Counted from the first letter of the stretch, positions 26,350 through 35,772 are shown. The stretch is 64,000 nucleotides of DNA from Chryseobacterium arthrosphaerae (GCF_001684965.1 NZ_MAYG01000023.1:1-64000); one strand, 5' to 3'. Numbers and translations: made by a program. The notes: a model not told the origin generated them from the sequence alone.

Positions 26350-26943
26350 TTATTCCGCATCATATTCGGTAACATCAATAAACGTCAGAAACCACTGTCC
26401 TTCAATCTTTGTCATGACAAACCTGAATCCGTTGACAGGAGCTTTTTCCCTGGTGTTCTCGGCAAGCGTTACAAAAACTACATTTTTGGCATTGGAACTG
26501 ATCTTAAAAATCTCCTGATCTTTTACTCCATACTGCTCCAGAAACTGATCAGCATAAGCATTCACAGCATTGGAGTTGAACTGAACGAACAATCCTTCTT
26601 TTTTCCACTTTTTATTTTTCAGGTCATATTCACCGGTAGCATCACCCAATTGCATTGGGAACTCATTCCTTATATTCCAGGCTTTTTGAATATAACCCAA
26701 AGGCAGACCGAAATCAACTTCTTCATTTAATACAAATCCAAGATCGCCACCACTTTTAAAAAGGATGCCTACGCCGTAGTCTTTGTTGACATATTTATTC
26801 ATACCGTCACTGTTCTTGGTCTGGAAACCTTTCAGGATATCGGTTACAGCCATAGAAACATACTTTTTGTCCTCTGCAGTCTGAGCATGGGTAAAACTGA
26901 AACTGCAAAGCAGAAACAGCAATGTGTATATATAATTCTTCAT
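26350..26943 (-). CDS. secreted protein of unknown function
   Basis: 197 aa with a signal peptide ending at AHAQ (about residue 21). The mature chain has the alternating helix-strand feel of an NTF2-like or DUF-type cone fold (SMAVTDILKGFQTKN... FRFVMTKIEGQWFLTFIDV), where the last two strands are typical; this is a weak match. It lies 5 nt downstream of the YchJ gene, so co-transcription is likely. Confidence 0.65.
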   Translation of the reverse strand: MKNYIYTLLFLLCSFSFTHAQTAEDKKYVSMAVTDILKGFQTKNSDGMNKYVNKDYGVGILFKSGGDLGFVLNEEVDFGLPLGYIQKAWNIRNEFPMQLGDATGEYDLKNKKWKKEGLFVQFNSNAVNAYADQFLEQYGVKDQEIFKISSNAKNVVFVTLAENTREKAPVNGFRFVMTKIEGQWFLTFIDVTEYDAE

Positions 26944-26948
26944 ATCAA

Positions 26949-27326
26949 TTAATCTAAAAATTCACCTGAAACATAATACCAGCGTTCATGCATTTTCTGG
27001 AAAATCGAAAACTCGTGATGGATTTGCGGATGACCGTCCTGATCTGTATAATAAGCTTTGAATTCTACATGGTTTAAGGCAGGCGTCTGAATGATCTCCA
27101 GTTTTGTCCATTGGTTGATCTCCCCCCATTCCTGAAGGTCTTTCTTATTATGGTATTTTCTTTTTCCGGGAAGAGTGGTTTCCATCAGGTATTCACCATT
27201 GGGAATGGCAAAAGCAGAAAACCGGGAACGCATCAGTGCTTCTGCGGTAGGAGCATGTTTCTCTCCTGTATGATAAGGTTTGCAGCACTCTTCATAGGTC
27301 TTTCCGGAACAGCAGGGACAATTCAT
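26949..27326 (-). CDS. YchJ family metal-binding protein (SEC-C motif)
   Basis: 125 aa. The N-terminus CPCCSGKTYEECCKPYH is a SEC-C zinc-binding motif, followed by the family block AEALMRSRFSAFAIPNGEYL and a YchJ-type C-terminal half ending in FSIFQKMHERWYYVSGEF. The fold joins a zinc site to an NTF2-like cone. The function of YchJ is unknown. It is the first of two minus-strand genes; the next begins 5 nt after its stop. Confidence 0.9.
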   Translation of the reverse strand: MNCPCCSGKTYEECCKPYHTGEKHAPTAEALMRSRFSAFAIPNGEYLMETTLPGKRKYHNKKDLQEWGEINQWTKLEIIQTPALNHVEFKAYYTDQDGHPQIHHEFSIFQKMHERWYYVSGEFLD

Positions 27327-27400
27327 CTTTTACTTAAAATTTTAATGCCGCAAAAATAGTAAATATCAATAGAAATGGACTTGAACCATCAAAATAAACA

Positions 27401-27410
27401 GGCTTTAGCC
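27401..27410. repeat. partial copy of the GGCTTTAGCC palindrome
   Basis: GGCTTTAGCC within ATAAACAGGCTTTAGCCAAAAC, related to the palindromes at 196-211, 51357-51377 and 51517-51530. It lies between the YchJ and M3 peptidase genes. Confidence 0.4.
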
Positions 27411-27435
27411 AAAACTTCAGAATGGGAATAAAAAA

Positions 27436-27463
27436 AAGAAGCACCCTAAAAGAATGCTTCTCA
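27436..27463 (-). terminator. terminator of the M3 peptidase gene
   Basis: Stem AGAAGCA / TGCTTCT with a GC-closed loop, followed on the minus strand by TTTTTTTTATTCC, 6 nt after the stop. Confidence 0.8.
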
Positions 27464-27468
27464 TAATA

Positions 27469-29610
27469 TTATTTAATAAACCCTCTGTTTCTCAATAAAG
27501 GTTTGATATCCGGATCATGTCCTGTGAAATCCCTGAATGCCTGGTTAAGGTCTACAGAATTTCCTACCGAAAGGATGTATTTTCTGAAACGGTCACCGTT
27601 TTCTCGTGTTAAACCACCATTGTTTTTGATCCATTCCCATGCATCGTTATCCAATGTTTCAGACCACAAATAAGCGTAATATCCGGCAGAATATCCGCCG
27701 CCCCAGATGTGCGCAAAATAAGGAGTATGATATCTCGGCGGAACAGTTGCCAACGTAAATCCGTGGCTGGCCAATGACTGTTTTTCAAAATCCAAAACAG
27801 GAATAAACTGGCTTTCGTTCGTTACTGTGTGCCAATCCATATCCAAAGCTGCTGCAGAAACCAGTTCTGTGGTCATATATCCCTGATTGAAAGTAGATGC
27901 TTTTTTAATTTTTTCTACCAGAGCCTGAGGAATCGGCTGTTTTGTTTCGTAATGAACCGCATAATTTTTCAGAACAACAGGATCTAAAGCCCAATGCTCA
28001 TTGATCTGTGAAGGGAACTCTACAAAATCTCTCGGTACGTTGGTTCCGGAAAGAGAAGGATATTTCTGGCTTGCAAACATTCCGTGAATGGAGTGACCAA
28101 ATTCATGGAAAATGGTTGAAACATCGTCATAACTGATTAAGGATGGTTTTCCCGGAGCCGGTTTCTGGTAATTGTAGCAATTGACAATGACAGGTTTGGT
28201 GCCCAGTAAATAAGACTGCTCAACAAAATTACTCATCCATGCGCCACCGTTTTTGGAATCTCTTGTGTAAAAATCAAGATAATAGATCGCAATAGATTTT
28301 CCGTCATGATCAAAAACTTCATAAGTCACTACGTCAGGATGGTAAACCGGAAGGTCCGTCCTCTTTTTGAACGTCAGTCCATAGAATTTTTCAGCAGCAA
28401 AGAAAACTCCTTTCTCTAAAACCGTTGTGATTTCAAAGTAAGGTTTTATTTCACTTTCATCAAGATCATACTTAGCTTTTCTTACCTGCTCTGCATAGAA
28501 ATTCCAGTCCCATGGCTCTACTTTGAAGCCTCCTTTCTGCTGGTCGATAAGATCCTGGATATCTTTTGCTTCACGTTTTGCTGTTTCCACTGCCGGGGTT
28601 GCAATCTGGTTCATCAGTTTGGTTGCTGCTTCAGGAGTTTTGGCCATCTGGTCCTGAAGTTTCCATTCTGCAAAATTCTTTTTACCAAGCGTCTGAGCTT
28701 TTTTCAGTCTGAGTTTAGCCAGTTTTTCAATTGTTTCTCTGGTATCATTGGTGTCACCTTTTTCCGCTCTTGTCCATGATGCTTTGAAAAGTTTCTCCCG
28801 GGTTGCTCTGTTTTTTAAATTCTGTAAAAGAGGTTGCTGTGTTGTATTTTGTAAAGCCAAAAGGTATTTTCCGGGCTGTCCTGCAGTTTTAGCATCAGCT
28901 GCTGCCGCTGCAATTTCATCAGCAGAAAGTCCGTCAAGTTCTTTTGCATCAGAAAAGAATACACCGCCCTGCTTTCTGGCTTCCAGAAGTTTGTTGGCAT
29001 ACTGGGTAGAAAGAGAAGCCAGTTCCTGGTTGATCTGCTTCAGCTTTTCTTTGTCTGCTGCAGAAAGGTTTGCACCTGCAATTTCGAAGTTTTGTTTGTA
29101 AAACTGAACAAGTCTTTTGCTTTCAGTATCCAGGCCGTCTTCTTTGATCGACTTTATTCTTTTGTAAAGATTTTCGTTCAGGTACATTTTATCAGAATGA
29201 GCTGCAAAAACAGGAGCATATTCTTCATCTAAGGCCTGAAGGGTAGAGTTGGTATTTGCACTGGTAAGATTGGAGAACACTGTTACTGCTCTTTTCAGTA
29301 CTTCACCACTTTTTTCCAACGCTACAATAGTGTTTTCAAAAGTTGGGGCAGCCGGGTTGTTGGCAATTTTTACTATTTCAGCTTCATGTTGTTTTAAACC
29401 AAAATCAAAAGCAGGTTTAAAATGCTCATTTTTGATTTTGTCAAATTCCGGAGCTTCATACTGAAGCTTGCTTTTCTTCATCAGCGGGTTTGAAGATAAA
29501 GAGGGATCAGGAGCAGGAAGTTCCTGTTGAATATCGGTCTGTTTCATTGTAGTACAAGATTGATTGAACGCCAAGGCAGAGATTAATAATACCGACGAAA
29601 TATTCTTCAT
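27469..29610 (-). CDS. M3 family metallopeptidase (peptidyl-dipeptidase Dcp-like), lipoprotein
   Basis: 713 aa. The lipobox ends at the cysteine in FNQSC (C19). The thimet-oligopeptidase fold is intact, with the zinc motif H502-E-F-G-H506 and the downstream Glu within FVEFPSQINEHW. Later elements SGTNVPRDFVEFPS and YYAYLWSETLD are typical of Dcp. It removes dipeptides from the C-termini of peptides, here probably anchored in the envelope. It is a single gene closed by a hairpin. Confidence 0.95.
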   Translation of the reverse strand: MKNISSVLLISALAFNQSCTTMKQTDIQQELPAPDPSLSSNPLMKKSKLQYEAPEFDKIKNEHFKPAFDFGLKQHEAEIVKIANNPAAPTFENTIVALEKSGEVLKRAVTVFSNLTSANTNSTLQALDEEYAPVFAAHSDKMYLNENLYKRIKSIKEDGLDTESKRLVQFYKQNFEIAGANLSAADKEKLKQINQELASLSTQYANKLLEARKQGGVFFSDAKELDGLSADEIAAAAADAKTAGQPGKYLLALQNTTQQPLLQNLKNRATREKLFKASWTRAEKGDTNDTRETIEKLAKLRLKKAQTLGKKNFAEWKLQDQMAKTPEAATKLMNQIATPAVETAKREAKDIQDLIDQQKGGFKVEPWDWNFYAEQVRKAKYDLDESEIKPYFEITTVLEKGVFFAAEKFYGLTFKKRTDLPVYHPDVVTYEVFDHDGKSIAIYYLDFYTRDSKNGGAWMSNFVEQSYLLGTKPVIVNCYNYQKPAPGKPSLISYDDVSTIFHEFGHSIHGMFASQKYPSLSGTNVPRDFVEFPSQINEHWALDPVVLKNYAVHYETKQPIPQALVEKIKKASTFNQGYMTTELVSAAALDMDWHTVTNESQFIPVLDFEKQSLASHGFTLATVPPRYHTPYFAHIWGGGYSAGYYAYLWSETLDNDAWEWIKNNGGLTRENGDRFRKYILSVGNSVDLNQAFRDFTGHDPDIKPLLRNRGFIK

Positions 29611-29843
29611 AAATAAAGTTGTTATTAAAGCATAAAGATATTAAAAACTTGTATCATAGCGTACATTTTGGCTGAGGTATTTCATGAGAAGAGCCTGCTG
29701 TGGGATCTCCAGACCGTAGAATGTCTTTTTGAGAATTTGTATTGCAGAGAGTTAATGTATTTTCATAAGTAATGTAATATTTTTTATAAATTAGTTGTCT
29801 TTTAAGTAAGAAATCAAAAAAATAATCGAAAAAATAAATAAAT

Positions 29844-30659
29844 ATGAAAACAAGGAATCTTTTTGTTCTTTCTGCCTTAATGGTATTAGCCTCATGTAAT
29901 GAGAGACATGAGAAAAAAGACAGGGAAAAAAGCAACTGGGTAGAGAAAGTGGTAAATACGGAAAGCGGGCCTATACAGCATAAAGAGTTCAACGGGGATT
30001 TTGATGAAATTCAGGTTTCCCAGGCAATAGAAGCTGAGGTGATCAAATCAGACGTAGAAAAAGTGGAAATTTCCGCGCCTCAGAATATCATTGATGAGAT
30101 ACTGGTAGATAATGAAGGCGGAAAACTGCATATCCATTATAAGCCAGGTATCAGGGTAATGAATATTCATAAAGTGACAGCAAAGATTTATGCTAAAGAT
30201 TTTTCAAAGCTTCTTGCCGATTCAGCTGCAAAAATTAACGTAAAAGATAAGTTTACTCAGGAGAAAACAGACATAGAGGTTTCCAGTGCAGGGAGTATCT
30301 CCGGAGATCTTGAAGCTAATGATATGGATATCAACGTTAGCAGCAGCAGTAACTTCAGTGGAAAAATATGGGCAGTGAATCTGGATATTGAGTCATCTTC
30401 AGGATCATCTCTTGACCTTTCCGGAAAAGCAAAGCATGCAGACATCAGTGCTTCTTCAGGAGCCAGTGTTTCAGCTAAAGGGGTTATTGCTGACAATGTG
30501 GAAGCTGATGCCTCCAGCGGAGCAAATGTTCAGATCAGCGCCGTATCTTCTGTGAAAGCAGGAGCTTCTTCCGGAGGAAGTGTGGATATCGCTAAAAAAG
30601 GAGAACTTAAAAATGTAAGCAAGGAAGAGAGCAGCGGTGGCAGCGTAAACATCCAATAA
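29844..30659 (+). CDS. lipoprotein with a GIN (DUF2807) auto-transporter-like domain
   Basis: 271 aa with a lipoprotein signal (FVLSALMVLASC). Residues 50-270 form the head-GIN/DUF2807 beta-solenoid, with FNGDFDEIQVSQAIEAEV at its start. The chain then repeats Ser/Gly-rich rungs of the kind SSGSSLDLSGKAKHADISASSG. These proteins are common on Bacteroidota surfaces and have no proven role. The gene is convergent with the antiporter gene, the stops being 1 nt apart, so no separate terminator fits between them. Confidence 0.88.
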   Translation: MKTRNLFVLSALMVLASCNERHEKKDREKSNWVEKVVNTESGPIQHKEFNGDFDEIQVSQAIEAEVIKSDVEKVEISAPQNIIDEILVDNEGGKLHIHYKPGIRVMNIHKVTAKIYAKDFSKLLADSAAKINVKDKFTQEKTDIEVSSAGSISGDLEANDMDINVSSSSNFSGKIWAVNLDIESSSGSSLDLSGKAKHADISASSGASVSAKGVIADNVEADASSGANVQISAVSSVKAGASSGGSVDIAKKGELKNVSKEESSGGSVNIQ

Positions 30660-30660
30660 A

Positions 30661-32547
30661 TCAATCCTGAGATTCTTCTTCATCTTCTTCTTCCACGGAT
30701 GGAGAAGAATCCCAATTCCGGTTATCGAAATTAAGATTATCATAAGCCAGTAATTCCTCCTCACGCTGGAGGATTTCTTTTGTGCTGAACAAGGCAATAT
30801 CCTGATCTTCGGTCATTTTTGCCAGTTTTCTCACAGAAGCTTTATCAATAGCCATAAATCTTTGCCCCAGGCGTCTTGCTGCATATTTTCTCATGCCTGT
30901 TTCATGAAGTACGTCAACAGCCATATCCACTGCGGTTCCTAATGTTTCCCGGTAAATATGATTGATGCCGTTGTTGAGATATTCGTAGGCATCAATTCTG
31001 TTTTTAGCTCTTACGAAAATTTTCACCTCGGGATAATGTTCACGCACAAGTTCGGCAATAAACATATTGTCGTCCGGGTCATCAAGACATAACACCAAAA
31101 TTTCAGCATCTTCAATTCCGGCAGCTCTTAGAATGGGAATTCTGGTAGCATCACCGTAATATACTTTAAAACCATAGCTTCTCAGAAGTTTCACACGGTC
31201 TGAATCTCTGTCCAGAACAGTAGCTGATATTTTATTGGCCTTCAGAAGACGTCCTACCGTACTTCCGAAATGCCCAAACCCTACGATGATAATTTTCTTT
31301 TGGCTCACATCATTATCCAGAATATTAAAATCATTCTCTTCCTCAGGAATTTCTTTGATGAACTTCGGGGTAATAAATCGATCATTTACAATCAACAGGA
31401 TAGGGGTAATGCACATTGTAATAGCGGTTACAGCCATCAATTGCGCATTCAGTTCCGGACTCAGAAGATAAAGATCCGATGCATAGTTGATCAGTACAAA
31501 AGCAAATTCTCCTACCTGCGAAAGAGCAAAGGCATAAAAAAGACTTTGCGGCGTATCTATCCTGAAAAACTTTCCGATTGCATATAAAACAATAAATTTT
31601 ACAGCCAATACCGCAAAAACAGTACTGAAGATAAACAGAGGATCATCCTTAATAATGTTAAAATTGATGGTTGATCCTACACTGACAAAAAAAACAGCCA
31701 GCAATAGCCCTTTAAAAGGATTGATCTGAGCTTCCAGTTCGTGCCGGAACTCACTGTTGGCAAGCATTACACCGGCGAGGAAAGCTCCCAATGCCGGGGA
31801 AAGCCCGATAACGATCATCAGTTCAGAAACCCCTATGACCAGGAATAAGGAAGATGCTGTCAGCAGTTCTGCCATTCCTGATTTTGAAACATAGCGTAAA
31901 AAAGGGACAAATACATACCTTCCCAATAAGATCAGCAGGACCACTCCCATGATTACGGTGCTTGCCTGCAGCCATTCCGGAAGTTTCTGGATCAGGATCT
32001 GAATTTCATTATCATGATGCTTGGCTTTATAATTGGCAATAATGGGAAGAATAGCCAGAATAGGAATCACCGAAATATCCTGAAACAGCAACGTAGAGAA
32101 TGAAGCTTCTCCGGCGGTGGTTTTGAAATTGTTTTTCTCCTGTAATGTCTGAAGCACTATGGCAGTAGAAGAGAGGGCAAAGCACATAGCCACAGCAATG
32201 GCCTTGTCAATACGCCATCCTACGCTGATAAATACCACGAAAAGCAACGAAATAGTGAGCAGCATCTGTGAGAGTCCCAGTCCCATGATCTTCTTTCGCA
32301 TTTCCCAGAACTTTCTGGGCTCTAATTCAAGTCCTACGATAAATAAAAGCATAATGACCCCAAATTCACTGGCATGCATAATGTCGTTTACATTATTTCC
32401 TGTAAGCCTGAGTACATAAGGACCTATAATGATCCCTCCTAAAATATAACCGATCACAGAACTCAGTCCTAATTTTCTGGCCAATGGAACCATGATGATG
32501 GCTACCCCCAGAAAAATTAATGTGTTCATCGCTAAACTGGATTCCAT
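30661..32547 (-). CDS. monovalent cation:proton antiporter-2 (CPA2, KefB/KefC-like)
   Basis: 628 aa. The N-terminal two-thirds (about 1-390) are 12-13 membrane helices with the CPA2 family segments IGYILGGIIIGPYVL, ALSSTAIVLQTLQEK and TLLFQDISVIPIL. A TrkA-N/RCK domain follows, beginning IIIVGFGHFGSTVG (GxGxxG at 423-428), then a short acidic tail. Kef-type systems export potassium in exchange for protons under electrophile stress. The KefG-like gene immediately upstream supports that reading. Confidence 0.93.
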   Translation of the reverse strand: MESSLAMNTLIFLGVAIIMVPLARKLGLSSVIGYILGGIIIGPYVLRLTGNNVNDIMHASEFGVIMLLFIVGLELEPRKFWEMRKKIMGLGLSQMLLTISLLFVVFISVGWRIDKAIAVAMCFALSSTAIVLQTLQEKNNFKTTAGEASFSTLLFQDISVIPILAILPIIANYKAKHHDNEIQILIQKLPEWLQASTVIMGVVLLILLGRYVFVPFLRYVSKSGMAELLTASSLFLVIGVSELMIVIGLSPALGAFLAGVMLANSEFRHELEAQINPFKGLLLAVFFVSVGSTINFNIIKDDPLFIFSTVFAVLAVKFIVLYAIGKFFRIDTPQSLFYAFALSQVGEFAFVLINYASDLYLLSPELNAQLMAVTAITMCITPILLIVNDRFITPKFIKEIPEEENDFNILDNDVSQKKIIIVGFGHFGSTVGRLLKANKISATVLDRDSDRVKLLRSYGFKVYYGDATRIPILRAAGIEDAEILVLCLDDPDDNMFIAELVREHYPEVKIFVRAKNRIDAYEYLNNGINHIYRETLGTAVDMAVDVLHETGMRKYAARRLGQRFMAIDKASVRKLAKMTEDQDIALFSTKEILQREEELLAYDNLNFDNRNWDSSPSVEEEDEEESQD

Positions 32548-32550
32548 ATG

Positions 32551-33072
32551 CTATTGATTGAGAAGTTCTGTAAATTCTTTTTTATGCAGTATAATTTCTT
32601 TTTTGGAAAGTTTATTGGCTTCGTAAACGATCTTGATATGCCTGATATCAGCTTTGAAGACCTTTAAGGAAACGATCAGTCCGCTGATCAGCTCATTAAT
32701 CGTATATTCGTAGGTGCCGGTTTTGCTGAAAGATCTTTCTTTGCCGCCTGTGGTCACCAGAATGTATACTTCCTTTCCTTCCAATGGATTGTGTTCTCCT
32801 TCTTTAAGCCAGTCCCTGTCGAAAACTTCATCAATCCATAATCGGAGAAGAGGCGGCATCCCGAACCATATCAGAGGAAACTGGAAGACAAAACGGTCAT
32901 AATTTTTCAGTCGTTTTCTTTCCCTGAAGGCGGCAATGTGGAAATCAGGATATTCTTCATAAAGATCTCTCAAGGTATAATGCTGGTGCCGAACGTAGAA
33001 ATTGATGAGCTCTACATTCGAGTTGGAGTGCTCCAGATAAGGATGGGCAAATATTACCAGCGTCTTCTTCAT
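32551..33072 (-). CDS. NAD(P)H-dependent oxidoreductase, KefG/KefF-like
   Basis: 173 aa of the flavodoxin-like fold. It begins TLVIFAHPYLEHSNSN; FQFPLIWFGMPPLLRLWID supplies the flavin-contacting loop, and VTTGGKERSFS the phosphate loop. In characterised Kef systems such proteins bind the channel and are needed for full activity. Here it precedes the antiporter gene by only 3 nt on the same strand, which gives strong support for a kefG-kefB-type operon. Confidence 0.9.
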   Translation of the reverse strand: MKKTLVIFAHPYLEHSNSNVELINFYVRHQHYTLRDLYEEYPDFHIAAFRERKRLKNYDRFVFQFPLIWFGMPPLLRLWIDEVFDRDWLKEGEHNPLEGKEVYILVTTGGKERSFSKTGTYEYTINELISGLIVSLKVFKADIRHIKIVYEANKLSKKEIILHKKEFTELLNQ

Positions 33073-33214
33073 AAATCCTGTTTTCAGTAAATATAGTGAA
33101 AAAATATTGAATAAAAGGTAGTTTTTGTGCTTGTTTGTTAATTTTTTAATATGAAAAAATCAAATTAACATTAATAAAATCAAAGATTTGATATTATTTT
33201 AGGTTTTTAAATAA

Positions 33215-33241
33215 AAAATCAGGTCATTAAGACCTGATCTG
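33215..33241 (-). terminator. terminator of the lemA-TPM operon
   Basis: Stem AATCAGGTC / GACCTGATc with a 5-nt loop at 33218-33240, followed on the minus strand by GATTTTTTATTT, 24 nt after the last gene. Confidence 0.82.
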
Positions 33242-33264
33242 TTTGTATATAATAAATTATTTAT

Positions 33265-34083
33265 TTACCATCCTCCGGAAGCACCACCGCCTCCGAAACT
33301 TCCGCCTCCACCAAAGCCTCCGAATCCGCCTCCGCCGCCGGAACTACCACCACCGAAGCCTCCGCCTCCAAAGCTGCCCGGGAACGGGAAGAAACCGCCA
33401 GGATAATTTCTGCGTCCTCTGCGGGTGATGATGACATCATCGTCATCATCATAATTTCCGCCTCCGCCACGTCCACCACCTCTGTTGCCAAAAAGGATAG
33501 CGATGATGATGAAAATAACAAATGCAATGACCAGTACTTTGAATGCACTTCCGTTTCCGGAAGGCGCTGTTGTGGCGACAGGTTTAAATTTCCCCTGTAC
33601 AGCCTCCATAATTGCTGAGGTTCCGCCATTGATACCGTCATACCAGAGACCTTTTTTGAAATTGGGCGTAACGATATAGTCCAGGATCTGGCCTGCCACT
33701 GACGCTGTTAGATATTGTTCCACTGCACGCCCTTGCTGGATAGACATTGTTCTGTCTTCTGTAGCGATCAGGAAAACAACCCCGTTATCAACTCCTTTCT
33801 TCCCGATTTTCCATTGCTCTCCGAACATGGTAGCCAGAAAGTTGACATCCTCTCCTTTGGTGGATTTGATGATCACTACTTCAATTTCCGTTGAGGTAGA
33901 ATCGGCAAACTTGATCAGTTTATTATTAAGCGCGTCTTTTTCCTGTTGGGAAAGCAGTCCTGCTTCATCAAAAACAGGATAGAGTACTGCCGGTTTTTGG
34001 GGTATGGTGTATTGTGCTGATACAAATGTGTAAAAGCAGATCAATAGAAATGAAAATACTATTTTAAGAGAACGTAATTTCAT
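33265..34083 (-). CDS. TPM domain-containing protein with a glycine-rich tail
   Basis: 272 aa. A signal peptide of about 24 residues is followed by a TPM domain (DEAGLLSQQEKDALNNKL, TEIEVVIIKSTKGED, the GKKGVDNGVVFLIATEDR block). Then comes a membrane helix near 183-199 and a low-complexity tail of Gly, Ser and Phe. The TPM fold resembles thylakoid PSB27-associated and Mycobacterium homologues; its role in bacteria is unclear. The start overlaps the upstream TPM gene by 20 nt, so translation is probably coupled. Confidence 0.85.
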   Translation of the reverse strand: MKLRSLKIVFSFLLICFYTFVSAQYTIPQKPAVLYPVFDEAGLLSQQEKDALNNKLIKFADSTSTEIEVVIIKSTKGEDVNFLATMFGEQWKIGKKGVDNGVVFLIATEDRTMSIQQGRAVEQYLTASVAGQILDYIVTPNFKKGLWYDGINGGTSAIMEAVQGKFKPVATTAPSGNGSAFKVLVIAFVIFIIIAILFGNRGGGRGGGGNYDDDDDVIITRRGRRNYPGGFFPFPGSFGGGGFGGGSSGGGGGFGGFGGGGSFGGGGASGGW

Positions 34084-34492
34084 TCGGGAGTTGGTTTGGA
34101 TTTTCTCCTTCTACAGGAAAATATTTTTTAAGTTCAAGGCCGGTTTCCAGAATGGCACTTTTCAGTGCCTGGTAATAATTTCCTTTTGCAAACTCAGCAG
34201 TGATATAATCATGCAGATGATCCCAATAAGACTGATGTACTTTAGCATGAATTCCGACATCACCAATGATGGTAAGGTATTTCTGTTCGAAATTGACATG
34301 AAAAAGCACTGCATTCCTATCGGCAGTTTTATCCATACACAGTTCTCTGAAAACTTCAAATGCGGTCTTGGCATCCCGGTTTTCCGTATTAGAGTCAATA
34401 TGCACTCTGATCTCGCCTGTAGAATGGTCTTCTGCTGACTGAATCGCTTCCACAAGGGAAGCGATCTGCTGATTTGTAAGGTAATTACCCAT
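34064..34492 (-). CDS. TPM domain-containing protein, second copy
   Basis: 142 aa, a single TPM domain without a signal peptide (LVEAIQSAEDHSTGEIRVH, ADRNAVLFHVNFEQKYLTI, VGIHAKVHQSYWDHLHDY). It is cytoplasmic or only peripherally attached. It lies between the LemA gene (2 nt upstream) and the signal-bearing TPM gene (20-nt overlap), an arrangement seen repeatedly in Bacteroidota, and suggests the three products form one envelope complex. Confidence 0.88.
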   Translation of the reverse strand: MGNYLTNQQIASLVEAIQSAEDHSTGEIRVHIDSNTENRDAKTAFEVFRELCMDKTADRNAVLFHVNFEQKYLTIIGDVGIHAKVHQSYWDHLHDYITAEFAKGNYYQALKSAILETGLELKKYFPVEGENPNQLPNEITFS

Positions 34493-34494
34493 TA

Positions 34495-35100
34495 TTATTT
34501 GAATGCTTCAGGGGCTTTTTCAGCTCCTGCTTCAGCTTTGAAATAAGGTTTTTCTTTAAAGTTGGTAAAATTCGCCAAAATATTATTGGGGAAAGTCTTG
34601 ATAGAGGTGTTGTAAACTTTCGCTGCATCGTTATAATAAACCGTTTCGGTTCTGATGCTGTTTTCAATAGCGGTATACTCTCTCTGGAAGTTGATATACT
34701 GCTGGTCTGCTTTTAAGTTAGGATAAGACTCTACCACAGCCATCAAACGGCTTAATGCACCGGATAATTCTCCCTGTGCAGCCTGGAATTTAGCAATATC
34801 TGCATCCGTCATATTGGTAGGGTCGATGTTGATCGAAGTAGCTTTAGAACGTGCTTCCACCACCTGGGTTAAAGTTTCCTGCTCAAATTTTGAATACGAT
34901 TTTACCGTTCTTTCCAGGTTTGGAATCAGGTTGGCTCTTTTCTGGTACACGGTCTCTACATTAGACCATTTTGCGTTCACAGTCTGTTCTTTGTCTACAA
35001 AGCTGTTGTATCCGCTTCTTCCCCAGAAGAAAAGAACTGCAACGATAATAAGGAGGGCTATACCAATTGTTCCGGCGCCCAGGCATCCTTTATTTTTCAT
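34495..35100 (-). CDS. lemA: LemA family protein
   Basis: 201 aa. One N-terminal membrane helix (about 7-28) is followed by a four-helix LemA domain, including YNSFVDKEQTVNAKWSNVET, QKRANLIPNLERTVKSY and VESYPNLKADQQYINFQREY. Its function is unknown, but it is regularly coupled to TPM proteins. It is the first gene of the lemA-TPM-TPM operon; a -7 box lies at 35131-35138. Confidence 0.93.
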   Translation of the reverse strand: MKNKGCLGAGTIGIALLIIVAVLFFWGRSGYNSFVDKEQTVNAKWSNVETVYQKRANLIPNLERTVKSYSKFEQETLTQVVEARSKATSINIDPTNMTDADIAKFQAAQGELSGALSRLMAVVESYPNLKADQQYINFQREYTAIENSIRTETVYYNDAAKVYNTSIKTFPNNILANFTNFKEKPYFKAEAGAEKAPEAFK

Positions 35101-35130
35101 AGTTTATTTTTTTAAATTTTTTGTGCTAAC

Positions 35131-35138
35131 CAAATATA
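35131..35138 (-). promoter_or_regulatory. -7 box of the lemA operon
   Basis: TATATTTG on the minus strand, about 31 nt before the lemA start. It lies 12 nt from the -7 box of folA on the other strand, so the two divergent promoters overlap. Confidence 0.5.
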
Positions 35139-35150
35139 CAAATTATGTGC

Positions 35151-35158
35151 TAATTTTG
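35151..35158 (+). promoter_or_regulatory. -7 box of folA
   Basis: TAATTTTG lies 17 nt before the folA ATG. A second TATATTTG at 35167-35174 is too near the start codon to serve it unless transcription is leaderless. Confidence 0.5.
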
Positions 35159-35175
35159 TAAAAAATTATATTTGA

Positions 35176-35673
35176 ATGACAACAATAGTGGTGGCAATGG
35201 GAGAGAAGAATGAGATTGGTTTTGACAACCAGTTGCTTTGGCATCTTCCGAAAGATTTAAAACATTTTAAAGACCTTACTTCCGGGCATCCGGTCATTAT
35301 GGGAAGAAAAACTTACGAGAGTATTGGAAAACCACTTCCGAACCGTACCAATATTGTTGTTTCAAGAAAGAAAGACTGGTTTGAGGAAGGAATCCTTATT
35401 GTAGGAAGCCTGAAAGAAGCCATGAAGTTTGCCAAAAAGATCGATGAAGAAGTTTTCATTATCGGTGGTGGTAATATTTATGAACAGACCATGGATATGG
35501 TGGATAAGCTAGAGGTAACTCTGGTGAAAGCTGATCTTGAAGCGGATACCTTCTTCCCGAAAATCGATGAAAAGATCTGGAAAAAAACAAATGAGATCTG
35601 CCATGAGAAAGATGAAAAGAATGGCTATGACTTCTGTTTCCAGACCTTTGAAAAAATTAAGAGAGAAGGATAG
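35176..35673 (+). CDS. folA: dihydrofolate reductase
   Basis: 165 aa. Reduces dihydrofolate to tetrahydrofolate with NADPH, feeding thymidylate and purine synthesis. Landmarks are IVVAMGEKNEIGFDNQLLWH (nicotinamide/folate start), HPVIMGRKTYESIGKPLPNR, TNIVVSRK, EEVFIIGGGNIYEQ and LEADTFFPKID. Length is normal. It is divergent from lemA with overlapping promoters, and no thyA lies beside it. Confidence 0.95.
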   Translation: MTTIVVAMGEKNEIGFDNQLLWHLPKDLKHFKDLTSGHPVIMGRKTYESIGKPLPNRTNIVVSRKKDWFEEGILIVGSLKEAMKFAKKIDEEVFIIGGGNIYEQTMDMVDKLEVTLVKADLEADTFFPKIDEKIWKKTNEICHEKDEKNGYDFCFQTFEKIKREG

Positions 35674-35772
35674 GGAACAACAGTCAGTTTTTGCTTTGCC
35701 AAGTGAATCGTGAATATCCCGTGGATATAAACAACGGACAAGCTCAACGAATTGACCATTCACCCTTGACTT

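Noticed and set aside
33261-33641. 126-aa frame with low-complexity residues opposite or beside the TPM gene
   Set aside because: Created by the Gly-rich repeat codons of the TPM tail in another frame.
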